Source: Bradyrhizobium sp. RD5-C2 (lineage in GTDB: Bacteria > Pseudomonadota > Alphaproteobacteria > Rhizobiales > Xanthobacteraceae). From it: a stretch of 64,000 nt of DNA. How positions within the stretch are numbered: the first letter of the stretch is position 1; every line of letters starts with the position of its first letter. The translations under genes were made by a program, and so were the position numbers. This document shows, one piece after another, positions 1 to 9,004 of this stretch. Location of the stretch: contig NZ_BOVL01000013.1 of the NCBI RefSeq assembly GCF_019972155.1, positions 186,001 through 250,000 on the forward strand, given 5' to 3'. Below the pieces are notes generated by a model. It searched no databases and was not told where the DNA came from. It saw nothing but the letters and a program-made list of their open reading frames with translations.

Positions 1-926
1 CCGCTGCCGATCAATCCGGCAAGGCCGTGGATCTCCCCCTTCATTACCGACAAGTCGACGGCCGACAGCCGGTCATTCGACACACCCGACAGCGACAGAA
101 CCGGCGATGAATCGAACGAACGCGCCGCCGCGGGCGTGGCACGCGACGCTGCCGGCGCCAATCGATCGGTTCCGATGATGGCGTTCACCAGCCGCTTCAT
201 GTCGGTATCGGCGGTGACGAACGTGCCGGCATTGGCGCCATCGCGCAGCACCGTGACACGCTGCGAAATCTCGAACACCTCGTTGAGGCGATGGGTCACG
301 TAGATCACGCCGACGCCGCGGCGCGTCGCCTTGCCGATCGCATCGAACAGGATGCGGACCTCGTCCGACGTCAGCGAGGATGTCGGCTCATCGAGGATCA
401 ACAGCCGCACCTCGCCCATCAACGCCTTGGCGATCTCCGTCATCTGGCGGTAGGCGAACGGCAGCGAGCCGACCGTCGCTTTGGTATCGAGGGGAATGCC
501 GAGCTCACCCAGGAACGCTTCGGCCCTGGCCATCAGTTCGCGCTTGCGGACGAAGCCGAACCGCGCGCGGGGCTCGCGGCCAAGCAGCAGATTGTCGGCG
601 ACGCTCAGGGATTCGACGAGACTGAGGTCCTGATAGACGACGGCGATCCCCGCCTCGCGCGATCGTGCCGGGCTGTCGAACGTCGCCGGTTTGCCGGCGA
701 TTTCGATCGTGCCGCTGTCGGCGGCATGAACGCCGCTAAGTATCTTGATCAGAGTGGATTTTCCGGCGCCGTTCTCGCCCAGCAACGCGTGCACCTCGCC
801 GGACACGACCTCGAGGTTGACGTCGCGCAGCGCGCGCACGCCGCCGAAGCGCTTGCTGATGCCATCGACCATCAAAAGCGACGCCGACGGCTGAGGCTCT
901 GCCGCGATCGAACCGGACAATTCCAT
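1..926 (-). CDS. Sugar ABC transporter ATP-binding protein (RbsA/XylG/MglA type), partial
   Basis: This is the ATPase of a ribose/xylose/galactose-type ABC importer; the gene runs off the left edge. Reading from an ATG at 926, the first nucleotide-binding domain is complete: Walker A GENGAGKST, Walker B LLILDEPTSS, and switch histidine in YVTHRLNE. The usual LSVGQQQ-like signature is replaced by a degenerate LPFAYRQM segment, though degenerate signatures are common in this family. After about residue 250 the linker and the beginning of the second nucleotide-binding domain (MKGEIHGLAGLIGSG) are seen before the edge; intact relatives are about 500 residues with two such domains. Permease and binding-protein genes are presumably beyond position 1. 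The substrate cannot be told from this subunit. Confidence 0.9.
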   Translation of the reverse strand, partial: MELSGSIAAEPQPSASLLMVDGISKRFGGVRALRDVNLEVVSGEVHALLGENGAGKSTLIKILSGVHAADSGTIEIAGKPATFDSPARSREAGIAVVYQDLSLVESLSVADNLLLGREPRARFGFVRKRELMARAEAFLGELGIPLDTKATVGSLPFAYRQMTEIAKALMGEVRLLILDEPTSSLTSDEVRILFDAIGKATRRGVGVIYVTHRLNEVFEISQRVTVLRDGANAGTFVTADTDMKRLVNAIIGTDRLAPAASRATPAAARSFDSSPVLSLSGVSNDRLSAVDLSVMKGEIHGLAGLIGS

Positions 927-990
927 TTTCCTCCCATCGCCGCGCGGAACGCTGATGCGATGATGACATCTTGTTATTTTTGCAACTTAT

Positions 991-1010
991 TGTGTTATAA
1001 TTCTATCACA
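991..1010. promoter_or_regulatory. Near-palindromic operator-like site upstream of the ABC transporter gene
   Basis: A 20-base site, AT-rich in a GC-rich background, matches its own reverse complement at 16 of 20 positions (TGTG...CACA ends). It lies 65 bases upstream of the transporter ATG at 926, and within about 180 bases of the divergent quinohaemoprotein gene. Position and symmetry suit a LacI-, DeoR- or GntR-type sugar repressor operator. The same bases include a TATAAT (996-1001) on the plus strand. No regulator gene is in the window. Confidence 0.4.
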
Positions 1011-1188
1011 TCAAGCGACCTGTCAATGGGAGATCACGCCGTCAGGCGCTCCAATTGGGGACGGCCGGCCGCGATCAGGTTCGGCCCTGCCCGGCACACG
1101 CCGCCGGCCTCCCACGCGCGATGGAAGCCGGCAGGTTGTGCTAGGCTTCAGTCGCTCATCTCATCAAAGCCAACGCCGGTGAACCGCG

Positions 1189-3021
1189 ATGAAACTGAGT
1201 GCTGCGATTGCCGTCGTCCTGATCTGGTCGTGCCTTCCTGCGACTGCGCAGCAAGGCGGTGCCGCCCTCTACGCGCAGCGCTGTGCGCAGTGCCACGACA
1301 GCACCAACACCGATATTCGCGCGCCGAGCCGCACCGCGCTGCAATCGAAGTCGTTCGATGAAGTTCTGGGTGCGATCACCACCGGCGCGATGTCGTCCTT
1401 CGCGCAGGGACTGAGCAATGACGAGCGGGCGGCGATCGCTTCACTCGTCACCGGCAAGGCTGCCTCGCATGCGTCGGCCGCCAGTGCAGGCCAATGCGCG
1501 CAGAGCGAGGCCGGTTTCCCGCAGCCGATCGATGGACCACGGTGGAACGGCTGGGGCACGGATCTCAACAACAGCCGGTTTCAACCGGCGGCCATGGCCG
1601 GCCTCACGCCAGACCAGGTCCCGCGGCTACGTCTGAAGTGGGCGTTCGGGTTTCCTGGTACGTCCGCTGCCTACGCTCAGCCGGCGGTCATCGGCGGCTT
1701 GCTGTTCGTCGGCGGCGGCGATCGCAAGGTCCATGCCCTCGACGCCAAAACCGGATGCACCCGCTGGGTGTATCCGACCGAGGCGCCGGTCAGGGCGGCC
1801 ATCAGTCTTGTCCCGATGGAAAATGGCCAATCCGCCATCGTCTTCGGCGATGTGCTCGCCAACGTCTACGCGGTGAATGCGACGACCGGCGCGTTGATCT
1901 GGAAGAGCAAGGTCGAGGATCATCCGGCCGCGCGGATTACCGGTGCGCCGACCTTCTATTCCGGCGTTGTCTATGTCGGGGTGTCATCGATCGAGGAGGC
2001 GACGGGGTCTCGGCCAACCTACCAATGCTGCACGTTTCGCGGCAGCGTCGTTGCGCTGAAGGCCGAAACCGGTGCGCAGATCTGGAAGACCTACACCATC
2101 GCTGAAGCGCCGCATCCCACGCGGACGAACGCGATCGGGACTCAGCTGTTCGGGCCGGCCGGCGCGTCGGTCTGGTCCGCACCGACGATCGATGCTCAGC
2201 GCCAGGCGCTCTATGTCGCGACGTCGAACAGCTATGCCGATCCGGCAACCGACACCAGCGATGCCATCCTCGCATTCGATCTCGCGACCGGCAAAATGCT
2301 TTGGCATCAGCAGGCCACGCCCAAGGACAGCTTCGTCGTTGCGTGCTTCGGCACCGACCAGAGCAATTGTCCGCAGGACCGCGGTCCCGACCACGACTTC
2401 GGACAATCGCCGATCCTGGTGACCTTGCATGACGGACAACGCGAGTTGGTCATCGGCCAGAAATCCGGCGTGGTGCACGCGCTCGATCCCGACCATGAGG
2501 GCAAGATCCTGTGGCAGACGCGGATCGGCCAAGGCGGCCCGTTGGGAGGAACCGAGTGGGGCTCCGCCGCGGACCAGGACCGAATCTATGTCGCCAATTC
2601 CGACGTGCGGTTCCTGCGGGACGGTTCGAGGCGTCTTAACTCAAGCGAAGGCGGCGGCCTGTTCGGCCTCGATCTTGCGACCGGGAAAATCGAAATGCAG
2701 GTAGCGCCGGTTGCCTGTGGCGATCGCCCACAGTGCAGTCCTGCGCTATCCGCCGCGGTCACCCTCATTCCGGGCGTCGTTTTCTCGGGCGGCGTGAGCG
2801 GCTTCCTGCGCGCCTACGCCACCGATGATGCACGGCTGCTTTGGGAGATCGACACCGCGCGCGACTACGCCACGGTGAATGGCGTCCCGGCCCGTGGCGG
2901 CGCCATGGACGGCCCCGGCGCGGTCGTCGTCGACGGCATGCTGTATGTCAATTCCGGCTACGCGCAATGGGGCGGCCTGCCCGGCAACGTTCTGCTGGCC
3001 TTCGAGGTTGGCAACCCCTGA
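1189..3021 (+). CDS. Secreted quinohaemoprotein: cytochrome c plus PQQ beta-propeller (polyvinyl-alcohol-dehydrogenase-like)
   Basis: 610 residues. Residues 1-20 form a Sec signal peptide (hydrophobic core, cleavage near ATAQQ), so the protein is periplasmic. A haem c site CAQCH sits at residues 32-36, followed from about residue 100 by repeated propeller blades (recurring A-x-D-x-x-T-G-x-x-x-W segments) typical of PQQ dehydrogenases. A vicinal Cys pair in YQCCTFRG recalls the disulphide ring of quinoprotein alcohol dehydrogenases. An N-terminal cytochrome followed by a propeller matches polyvinyl-alcohol dehydrogenase rather than the usual quinohaemoprotein ADHs, where the cytochrome is C-terminal. 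The likely role is periplasmic oxidation of an alcohol with electrons passed to the fused haem; the substrate is unknown. It stands alone, divergent from the ABC gene. Confidence 0.8.
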   Translation: MKLSAAIAVVLIWSCLPATAQQGGAALYAQRCAQCHDSTNTDIRAPSRTALQSKSFDEVLGAITTGAMSSFAQGLSNDERAAIASLVTGKAASHASAASAGQCAQSEAGFPQPIDGPRWNGWGTDLNNSRFQPAAMAGLTPDQVPRLRLKWAFGFPGTSAAYAQPAVIGGLLFVGGGDRKVHALDAKTGCTRWVYPTEAPVRAAISLVPMENGQSAIVFGDVLANVYAVNATTGALIWKSKVEDHPAARITGAPTFYSGVVYVGVSSIEEATGSRPTYQCCTFRGSVVALKAETGAQIWKTYTIAEAPHPTRTNAIGTQLFGPAGASVWSAPTIDAQRQALYVATSNSYADPATDTSDAILAFDLATGKMLWHQQATPKDSFVVACFGTDQSNCPQDRGPDHDFGQSPILVTLHDGQRELVIGQKSGVVHALDPDHEGKILWQTRIGQGGPLGGTEWGSAADQDRIYVANSDVRFLRDGSRRLNSSEGGGLFGLDLATGKIEMQVAPVACGDRPQCSPALSAAVTLIPGVVFSGGVSGFLRAYATDDARLLWEIDTARDYATVNGVPARGGAMDGPGAVVVDGMLYVNSGYAQWGGLPGNVLLAFEVGNP

Positions 3022-3311
3022 GAAGCGCAATGTCAGCATTTGCGACGGCACGTTGAGCACTACTCGCCGCGGGCTATTCGTGCTTTGATGTCGGCCAGGA
3101 TCGGCTGAGAGATCCGGCGGGAGGCCTTCTGGTGCTTGGTGACGTGCTACGCAACATCACGTCAGGCGCCTTTACCCTCGCGCCCAACAATCGTCGCGTG
3201 TCAGGTTCCGAACGGCGTCGAATCGAATCGACGGACATGGCTGCCGCGCCGCAAATCGATGCGCATTTCGTTGCGCACAAAAAACACAGAAACTATAAGT
3301 GCTTGGAAGAA
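3022..3311. other. Non-coding stretch before the tRNA fragment
   Basis: No convincing gene. One minus-strand frame around 3090-3150 reads like the C-terminus of a protein (ending ILADIKARIARGE) but has no start or upstream body, so it may be a gene remnant left at an integration junction. Confidence 0.35.
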
Positions 3312-3358
3312 TGGTCGGAGTGGCAGGATTCGAACCTGCGACCCCTGCGTCCCGAACG
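3312..3358 (-). tRNA. 3' fragment of tRNA-Pro (CGG anticodon): probable attachment-site scar
   Basis: On the minus strand these 47 bases carry the anticodon loop (TTCGGGA), most of the anticodon 3' strand, the variable region, a full T arm with GGTTCGAATCC, the 3' half of the acceptor stem (CACTCCG) and CCA. The D arm and 5' acceptor strand that should precede them are absent; the sequence at 3359 and beyond is unrelated. It therefore cannot be a working tRNA. A 3' tRNA fragment of this length is what tyrosine-recombinase islands leave as attL or attR. The intact gene and the partner repeat are not in the window. Confidence 0.75.
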
Positions 3359-3405
3359 TAGTCAGCGGCCGAAAAAATCAACAAAATCAATGAAGATCGA
3401 TCCTG

Positions 3406-3452
3406 ATTGACCACCGTTATCGGTGTTTGTTCACGGGGTTTCGGTGGTCAAT
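3406..3452. repeat. Perfect 11-bp inverted repeat beside the tRNA fragment
   Basis: ATTGACCACCG (3406-3416) and its exact complement CGGTGGTCAAT (3442-3452) flank a 25-base loop, 48 bases from the tRNA fragment. It could be a recombination-associated protein-binding site or a transcript hairpin. The stretch 3359-3623 holds no recognisable gene. Confidence 0.5.
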
Positions 3453-3623
3453 CGGTGGTTGGCTTCTCTTTCGCGCAACAGAAGGTCGCCCCTTCGGCCC
3501 GTATCCGGGAGGTTCGAGCCGTCGGCGCGCTACGCCGCTAGGTTCGCTATTTCGCAGCGCTATTTTCTGCAGCGGGGCAGCTGTTGTACTTGGCTTCAGC
3601 CATCCGAGCAGATCGTCAAGCCA

Positions 3624-6600
3624 TCAAGGTTTGTAAATTGAAAGAAGCTTGCTGGCGAACTCCTGAAGGTCTGGGGGAACGACGTTCGATTGCTCGTCCC
3701 CGGCGGAGAGCGGTACACTCAAACTCCAGTTCGTCTCGAATCTGAACGCACCGTATTCTTCATCGAGAATACTCTTGACCTTGGACGTGCCCAACGCGTC
3801 TGCTGGGTCGGGATCGAACGGGGGAAGGATAGCGACTTCTCCATGCACGCCCTGAAACGTTGCCGTGTCGAAGAAAAAATCGAGATGAGAGTAAACAAAG
3901 ATGCCATTCGTCGTTTGAGAGATTAACGGATGCTCGAGCATCTGGCGCACCAGTTTCAAGCGCGAAAAGCGCGCCGTACCGGCTCTTCCCGGTAGTCCCT
4001 TTGCGGATAGATCGGTGCTTATCTCGCCGAGATCACAATTCAGCTCGAAGGCTCCCCCCGCCGACGCGATACGGGCGAGCCGCTTGTTGTAGCCATAAAG
4101 ATTGACGCCGATCAAAACGGGCGCAAGCTCGTCAAGAAAGAGATGCGGCATATAGCTGAACGGACCACCGCTTGGGTCATCGGCATCTTTCCTCTTCACG
4201 AAGGGAACGAGCTCAATGATCTCGTGATAATTCACGCCGCCAATCGGGACGAAGCCGGGCCGAACATTCTTCTGTCGACAAAAAAGAAAAACAATCGGGT
4301 GCTGATCTTTCTTCGGGTCCGGAGTGACGATGCCGCGCGGAGGGGCGAGCGAGAGGTTCGGCGGCAATAACGTTTGAACCAGTTTGGTATCGCGCCAAAT
4401 CGTAATGCAGTAACCTTCCATCGTCCCTACGCCGCCGGCGGCGCGTGTCTTCAACCGCTTGAGCAAATTGACGAAAGGCAGCAGCGTGATGGGAACGGGA
4501 ATCTTGCGATAGTTGCCGTAACCGGGAATATTCATGCTCGCTCCTGTTATCGCTCTCGCTGCTACACGGCCGGACATGACCGCCGCTTCAATACATCCGG
4601 AATCCAATCCGGTGCGGGTCCAATCGCCCGCGAGAAATAAGTTTGAGATACCCGATCGATCCGGCCAAAGGCGCCATTGAAGGGTGCCGGGCTTTGAAAG
4701 GACGTAGCGTTCCCACGGATTTATGTTCGGGCGGATATATTGAGAGTCGAGCCGCGCCTCGCCCTGCTGCTGCACCGACGCCGGAACGACCAGCAGATCC
4801 CAGTCGAACTTCGGCAAATTGGGATCGCGACACTTGGGCCAGATCTCCGGCAAATCCTTGTTCATCCACTTGATGATCAGCGACTTCGCCCGAGCGAGTT
4901 CGGAATTCGGATAGCTTGGCCCGGTGGACGACCCATCTTCGGGAAAGACACCGACAAAGTAGCCCAACGATCGCGACGCATGTGCGCCCTGCCCGGTCTC
5001 GTTGGCGAGCAACGGCGAGTTGTCCTGCCACGAATTCAGCGGTGTAGAACCTGGTCCTTCGCTGTCTGGTTCAAAGCCGACCATGACGGTCCGCGGATCC
5101 GCCCAGCCAAGCTGGGCCGTATCTTTCTTCAACCATAGTTGCAGGGCCAATGTCGGGATCGTCTTGATATTTGCTAGGCACTTGCCCCAGGTGTCCGGAT
5201 AACCGGTCGAGAGATCGCACGCGGTCTTCTCGAGCCCTCCAAAGCCGGTCGCAAGGATCGCAATGTCGAACGTCTCGTCGATCGGGGTGCCAGGGGCTGG
5301 ACGTCGCTGTAGCGTCAGCGACCCCGCATCTTTCCATTTGGTCCAGAACGATTCCAGATCGTATCGCTTTAACGTACCGTCGTCGTCGATCTGTTTGTAA
5401 AGAGGGTGGCAAGGCCAACTCTCGAGACCGGTCTCCTGATTCTTGATCAGCGGTTCATAGTCGCATTCTGGATTTTGTAGCTCGACCTGGCGGCGGAGCT
5501 CGATGCTTTGTATCGCACTCTCGTCGGTCGATAGTACGAGCTTCTCCAGTTTGTGAAAGAACTTGAACTTTACTCCCTTGTCTCGAAGGTATTTGTAGAG
5601 CGGCACGAACAGAAAGTCGCCCATCGGCTCACGCAGCGTGTAGAAAATCGATCCCCGGTAGGTAAGTAGCAGCCTGAGCAATCCCACCGTCCCGACACCG
5701 GCTCCGACCTCGCATACGCCTTTGACGCTACCAAAGACATAGTCGTAGCATCCCCGAACGACGCCGGAATTCAGGCTCTCGCAGGCGCACCCATTTTTCT
5801 CCATCCAGCACGACCATTCCAAATGGTCGATAGCGTCCAAACCATCTCGGAGCACCTCCTCTGACAACAGTCCCTGTATCAGTCCCGCCGCCAGGTCGAA
5901 GAGAATCTGGAGGCGGCGAGCCTCGTCATCTTTGGCCTGCCCCAAGGCCGCATCTTTCCCGTGCATGGCGGTGCGAGCGCTCCCCAGCTGCCTCCGGAAT
6001 CCAGCGACGAGCTGCTTCACATCGCAACTGATCGTGTTGATTGCCGATGTGGGTCTATCGAGCAGCACCGCTATCGCGGACAGCGGCGTCGGAAACACTT
6101 CCCGCGTTCCGAGCACGTCCATGGTGTCCTGCTGGATTTGCCGTCGCACGTTTGGTTCTTCGGAGCTTCCGAGTACCGAATCAAGGAAAGCCTGCTCAGC
6201 CCAGGACAACAGATTCTTCACGAGAGTCGTCGGAGCCAGATCCAGCAGTCCGATCCCCGGATCGAACGCGTTCGGACGTGCTTGAAGCACCCATGGCTTC
6301 CACGCACAGTCCACGTATTCCATCACCGTAAAATGATTCAGGCCCTCGAACTTGCTGCGCCATTCCCCCGCCGGGCGGTTCAGCCGAGCGTATAGGCGCT
6401 GCACTAGGTCGAATGCATTGTCGTAGAATCCGGCCCAAACGTGAAGGCCATGCTCAAGCCCGCGCCAGTTTCTGGTCTCGTCACGGCCGACGCTGGCCTT
6501 GCCGCCGAGGCGCCACCCGAGTGTATAGATCGTGATGTCGAAGCGCTCATCCGAATCCTGCTCGATCAGCTCGAAAGCCGCCGTGAGCGCGCCAATACCG

Positions 6601-6635
6601 CCGCCGAGAATTGCAATTCGCGTCTTCTCCGTCAT
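3624..6635 (-). CDS. FAD-dependent oxidoreductase fused to an acetoacetate-decarboxylase-like domain
   Basis: 1003 residues from an ATG at 6635 that overlaps the previous gene's stop as ATGA, favouring translational coupling; a further in-frame ATG 13 codons upstream lies inside the previous gene. Residues 6-20 (IAILGGGIGALTAAF) are the dinucleotide-binding motif, followed by a WRLGGKAS segment as in phytoene-desaturase/amine-oxidase flavoproteins. Near residue 690 FLAGDWTRTG plus CIEAAVMSG is the C-terminal FAD motif of that fold. The last ~280 residues are additional: GGVNYHEIIELVPF and LIGVNLYGYNKRLARI resemble the conserved blocks of acetoacetate decarboxylase, with a Lys where the Schiff-base Lys-Lys pair lies. 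Its paralogue is directly upstream. The flavoprotein fold is clear; the decarboxylase-like assignment is from motif resemblance only, and the substrate is unknown. Confidence 0.75.
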   Translation of the reverse strand: MTEKTRIAILGGGIGALTAAFELIEQDSDERFDITIYTLGWRLGGKASVGRDETRNWRGLEHGLHVWAGFYDNAFDLVQRLYARLNRPAGEWRSKFEGLNHFTVMEYVDCAWKPWVLQARPNAFDPGIGLLDLAPTTLVKNLLSWAEQAFLDSVLGSSEEPNVRRQIQQDTMDVLGTREVFPTPLSAIAVLLDRPTSAINTISCDVKQLVAGFRRQLGSARTAMHGKDAALGQAKDDEARRLQILFDLAAGLIQGLLSEEVLRDGLDAIDHLEWSCWMEKNGCACESLNSGVVRGCYDYVFGSVKGVCEVGAGVGTVGLLRLLLTYRGSIFYTLREPMGDFLFVPLYKYLRDKGVKFKFFHKLEKLVLSTDESAIQSIELRRQVELQNPECDYEPLIKNQETGLESWPCHPLYKQIDDDGTLKRYDLESFWTKWKDAGSLTLQRRPAPGTPIDETFDIAILATGFGGLEKTACDLSTGYPDTWGKCLANIKTIPTLALQLWLKKDTAQLGWADPRTVMVGFEPDSEGPGSTPLNSWQDNSPLLANETGQGAHASRSLGYFVGVFPEDGSSTGPSYPNSELARAKSLIIKWMNKDLPEIWPKCRDPNLPKFDWDLLVVPASVQQQGEARLDSQYIRPNINPWERYVLSKPGTLQWRLWPDRSGISNLFLAGDWTRTGLDSGCIEAAVMSGRVAARAITGASMNIPGYGNYRKIPVPITLLPFVNLLKRLKTRAAGGVGTMEGYCITIWRDTKLVQTLLPPNLSLAPPRGIVTPDPKKDQHPIVFLFCRQKNVRPGFVPIGGVNYHEIIELVPFVKRKDADDPSGGPFSYMPHLFLDELAPVLIGVNLYGYNKRLARIASAGGAFELNCDLGEISTDLSAKGLPGRAGTARFSRLKLVRQMLEHPLISQTTNGIFVYSHLDFFFDTATFQGVHGEVAILPPFDPDPADALGTSKVKSILDEEYGAFRFETNWSLSVPLSAGDEQSNVVPPDLQEFASKLLSIYKP

Positions 6636-8980
6636 CGAAGTCTCGTGCGTTGTTCGCGTGACCGTCCATGCCACAGTTGGAAGTCGACGTCGACGTCGTC
6701 GGATGCGGCACCGACCGCAGCTTCCAACAACGAGGTCACTCCGTTAGCCACCAGCGCAGCGAGCGAGGAAACCCCGTCTCCAAATCTCAGGAAATCTTCC
6801 CCCGTGATTGCAAAGCTCGCACCGGAAATGGCACGGGCTGCCTGCATCCCTGATATTACCGCCGCTTCGATGCACTCGGTGTTGAATCCAGTGTCAATCC
6901 ACGTCCCTGCCAGGTAAAGATTGTCAAAACCGGACGCTTCGGTCGCCAGCCGCCACTGCGTCGAGCCGGCCGCCGATACGACGCAACAGCTCGATGGATC
7001 AACATTTGCTCGACAGACTTGCTGCTTGATCCGACAAGGGCCTTCGGCATGAGTGTAAGCGAAAAGGTTATCCCAGTTGAAGCCTCCCCCGTGCGAAATT
7101 GCGTCGGGCCACACATTGAACGACTTATGGTTCAGCCAGCTGATCGCGAGATCCTCAGCGAGCTTCTTCGCATCAGCAGGTACGTTGGTTCGGTCGGGAG
7201 GTTGGCGGAATAGCTCAGTCTCGAGCACTCCACACAGGTATTGCAGCGACTTCGGCTGCTCCTGGTCGTGCCGCCGCTCGTACTTCAAGACTTGAGACAT
7301 GTCTGCCCATATGTCGAGCGGATCCGGTCCAGTAGATATTACGGTCTTCGCCGGCGAGCGTGACGGGATTGCCTGCCTTGGCGGATAGCCCAGTCCGGTC
7401 GCCGTCGGCACAGAGCACCACAGCTGAACCGAAATGCTCGGAACCAAAATCGCAGTCTCCGTCATCGTGCGAAACCTGTTGTTGGCTGCGATGAGTTGAT
7501 CGCACGGACCCGGCGCGGCATTCAACTTCTTGAACGCACCAACGGGAATGGCAAGGACGACGGTGTGAAAGTGATTTCCCCACTCGAGGGTTTCTTGACC
7601 AACGTTGTGACAGCACCAGTGCGATTCGAGATCGACTCCCTGCTCCTGAAGCCTTCGCCCATTGCAAATCTGGCTCCATAGCGGCGTCTCCGGCCAGCAT
7701 TCCAGATTTCCGTTGCAGGGTTGCGGGCGGATGGTCGGACAATATTCTTTCTTCGTAAGATTCACTTGTCGATCAAATACGATCCGGGCAACAGATCCTT
7801 CTTGCGGATCCAGCTCCAGACGCTTGAGTTTCCGGAAGAATTCAAACTTCACGCCGCGCTGCTTCAAGACTCGATAAATCGGCACTACGACGACTTCACC
7901 CATCCCTGATTGCATTTCAAAGGCGAAGGATTCCCGGTAGGTACCGTAAAGCCGAACGACGGCCTGGGCTGCGGTCCCGGCCCCATAGCTTGGACGCCGC
8001 CGGTCTCCATCACAGTATTGCAGCATGGAATCGTAAAGTGCCTGAACGATTGGCGAGCCATAGGTCGAATCGCGAGCCGCCCCACAGACCGAAAGCCATT
8101 CGCGAAAATCCATCAGATCCAGCTCGCGAATGGATATTCCACCAAGCATCATATCGATGATGATGCCCTTTATGGTTGCCGTTCCGACGTCTATGAGTTG
8201 CGCCATGAACATTCCGGCGCCATCCTTTACGAAGGTCGGCGATAGCACGGCCTTGGCAAAGCTCCTGATGAAGTTCACAAAGGCGCGCAGTTGAACCTCG
8301 CTAGGATCGGCAACCACGCTCGCAAGCGCTTTTGACCAGTCGCGCGCGAGCGACGCGCACCACTTGACGTCGATGGATACTTTTGTAGCGGGATCGAACC
8401 GGAGCAGGTCGGTCTTTGGCGTTGTGTACTTGCGGTAGTCAACGTCCACCGCATCCAGAAGCGTTCTCGTGTCGTCGTCCAGATCCACCTTAGTCGATAT
8501 GCCCGGCATCGAACAAATTAGCTGGTCATAGAAGCATTGCACGACGCAAAGCATCTGCGCGAACGCACTGAACGGCGAAAGGTCCGCGTTCCCGTCGCCG
8601 GGAAAGCCGGCCGCGCCGGATGGCCAACTCAGACAAATCACATCGGGAGCATCGCCACTGCCAATGGCCGAATCGCACTGAGCTTTCAAAGCATCCGCTA
8701 CCGACCGAATCTGCTGGCCGCATTTAGGATTCCACTCCTCGTAGGCCGCCCTCAACATACTAAATGCGTTCTCGTAGCAACCGAACCAGATATGGAGACC
8801 GTGCTCGACGACGCGTCCTTTATCGTCGCGCCCAGACGCCCCCTTTCCTCCGAGGCGCCAGCCCATTTGATAGATCGTAATCTCGAAGCGATCTCGCAAA
8901 TGCTCACGTTGCGTCAGCTCGAATGCCGTTGCGAGCGCAGCCATTCCTCCACCCAGAATGGCGATCTTCTGCTTCGTCAT
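6632..8980 (-). CDS. FAD-dependent oxidoreductase of the amine-oxidase/phytoene-desaturase fold
   Basis: 782 residues. The N-terminal IAILGGGMAALATAF is an FAD-binding Rossmann motif, followed by GWRLGGKGASGR and VEHGLHIWFGCYENAF; the C-terminal NLYLAGTWIDTG and CIEAAVISG complete the flavin site. It is paralogous to the first two thirds of the following gene and, like it, is larger than standard desaturases of about 500 residues because of insertions in the middle. A GAGGAG ribosome site precedes the ATG at 8980, 24 bases after the cyclase gene's stop, so the three genes form one operon. The likely role is flavin-dependent oxidation or desaturation of a hydrophobic or polyene-like substrate. 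This is inferred from the fold; no substrate evidence exists here. Confidence 0.8.
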   Translation of the reverse strand: MTKQKIAILGGGMAALATAFELTQREHLRDRFEITIYQMGWRLGGKGASGRDDKGRVVEHGLHIWFGCYENAFSMLRAAYEEWNPKCGQQIRSVADALKAQCDSAIGSGDAPDVICLSWPSGAAGFPGDGNADLSPFSAFAQMLCVVQCFYDQLICSMPGISTKVDLDDDTRTLLDAVDVDYRKYTTPKTDLLRFDPATKVSIDVKWCASLARDWSKALASVVADPSEVQLRAFVNFIRSFAKAVLSPTFVKDGAGMFMAQLIDVGTATIKGIIIDMMLGGISIRELDLMDFREWLSVCGAARDSTYGSPIVQALYDSMLQYCDGDRRRPSYGAGTAAQAVVRLYGTYRESFAFEMQSGMGEVVVVPIYRVLKQRGVKFEFFRKLKRLELDPQEGSVARIVFDRQVNLTKKEYCPTIRPQPCNGNLECWPETPLWSQICNGRRLQEQGVDLESHWCCHNVGQETLEWGNHFHTVVLAIPVGAFKKLNAAPGPCDQLIAANNRFRTMTETAILVPSISVQLWCSVPTATGLGYPPRQAIPSRSPAKTVISTGPDPLDIWADMSQVLKYERRHDQEQPKSLQYLCGVLETELFRQPPDRTNVPADAKKLAEDLAISWLNHKSFNVWPDAISHGGGFNWDNLFAYTHAEGPCRIKQQVCRANVDPSSCCVVSAAGSTQWRLATEASGFDNLYLAGTWIDTGFNTECIEAAVISGMQAARAISGASFAITGEDFLRFGDGVSSLAALVANGVTSLLEAAVGAASDDVDVDFQLWHGRSREQRTRLR

Positions 8981-9004
8981 GCACGAACTCCTCGGCTCGA
9001 TCTT

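Noticed and set aside
291..1361. Long plus-strand open frame of 356 codons
   Set aside because: It is antisense to the clear ABC transporter ATPase gene and runs through the intergenic region; composition is Arg/His/Ala-rich with no domain.
3312..3358. Functional tRNA-Pro gene
   Set aside because: The D arm and 5' acceptor strand are missing, so it cannot fold as a tRNA; kept only as a fragment.
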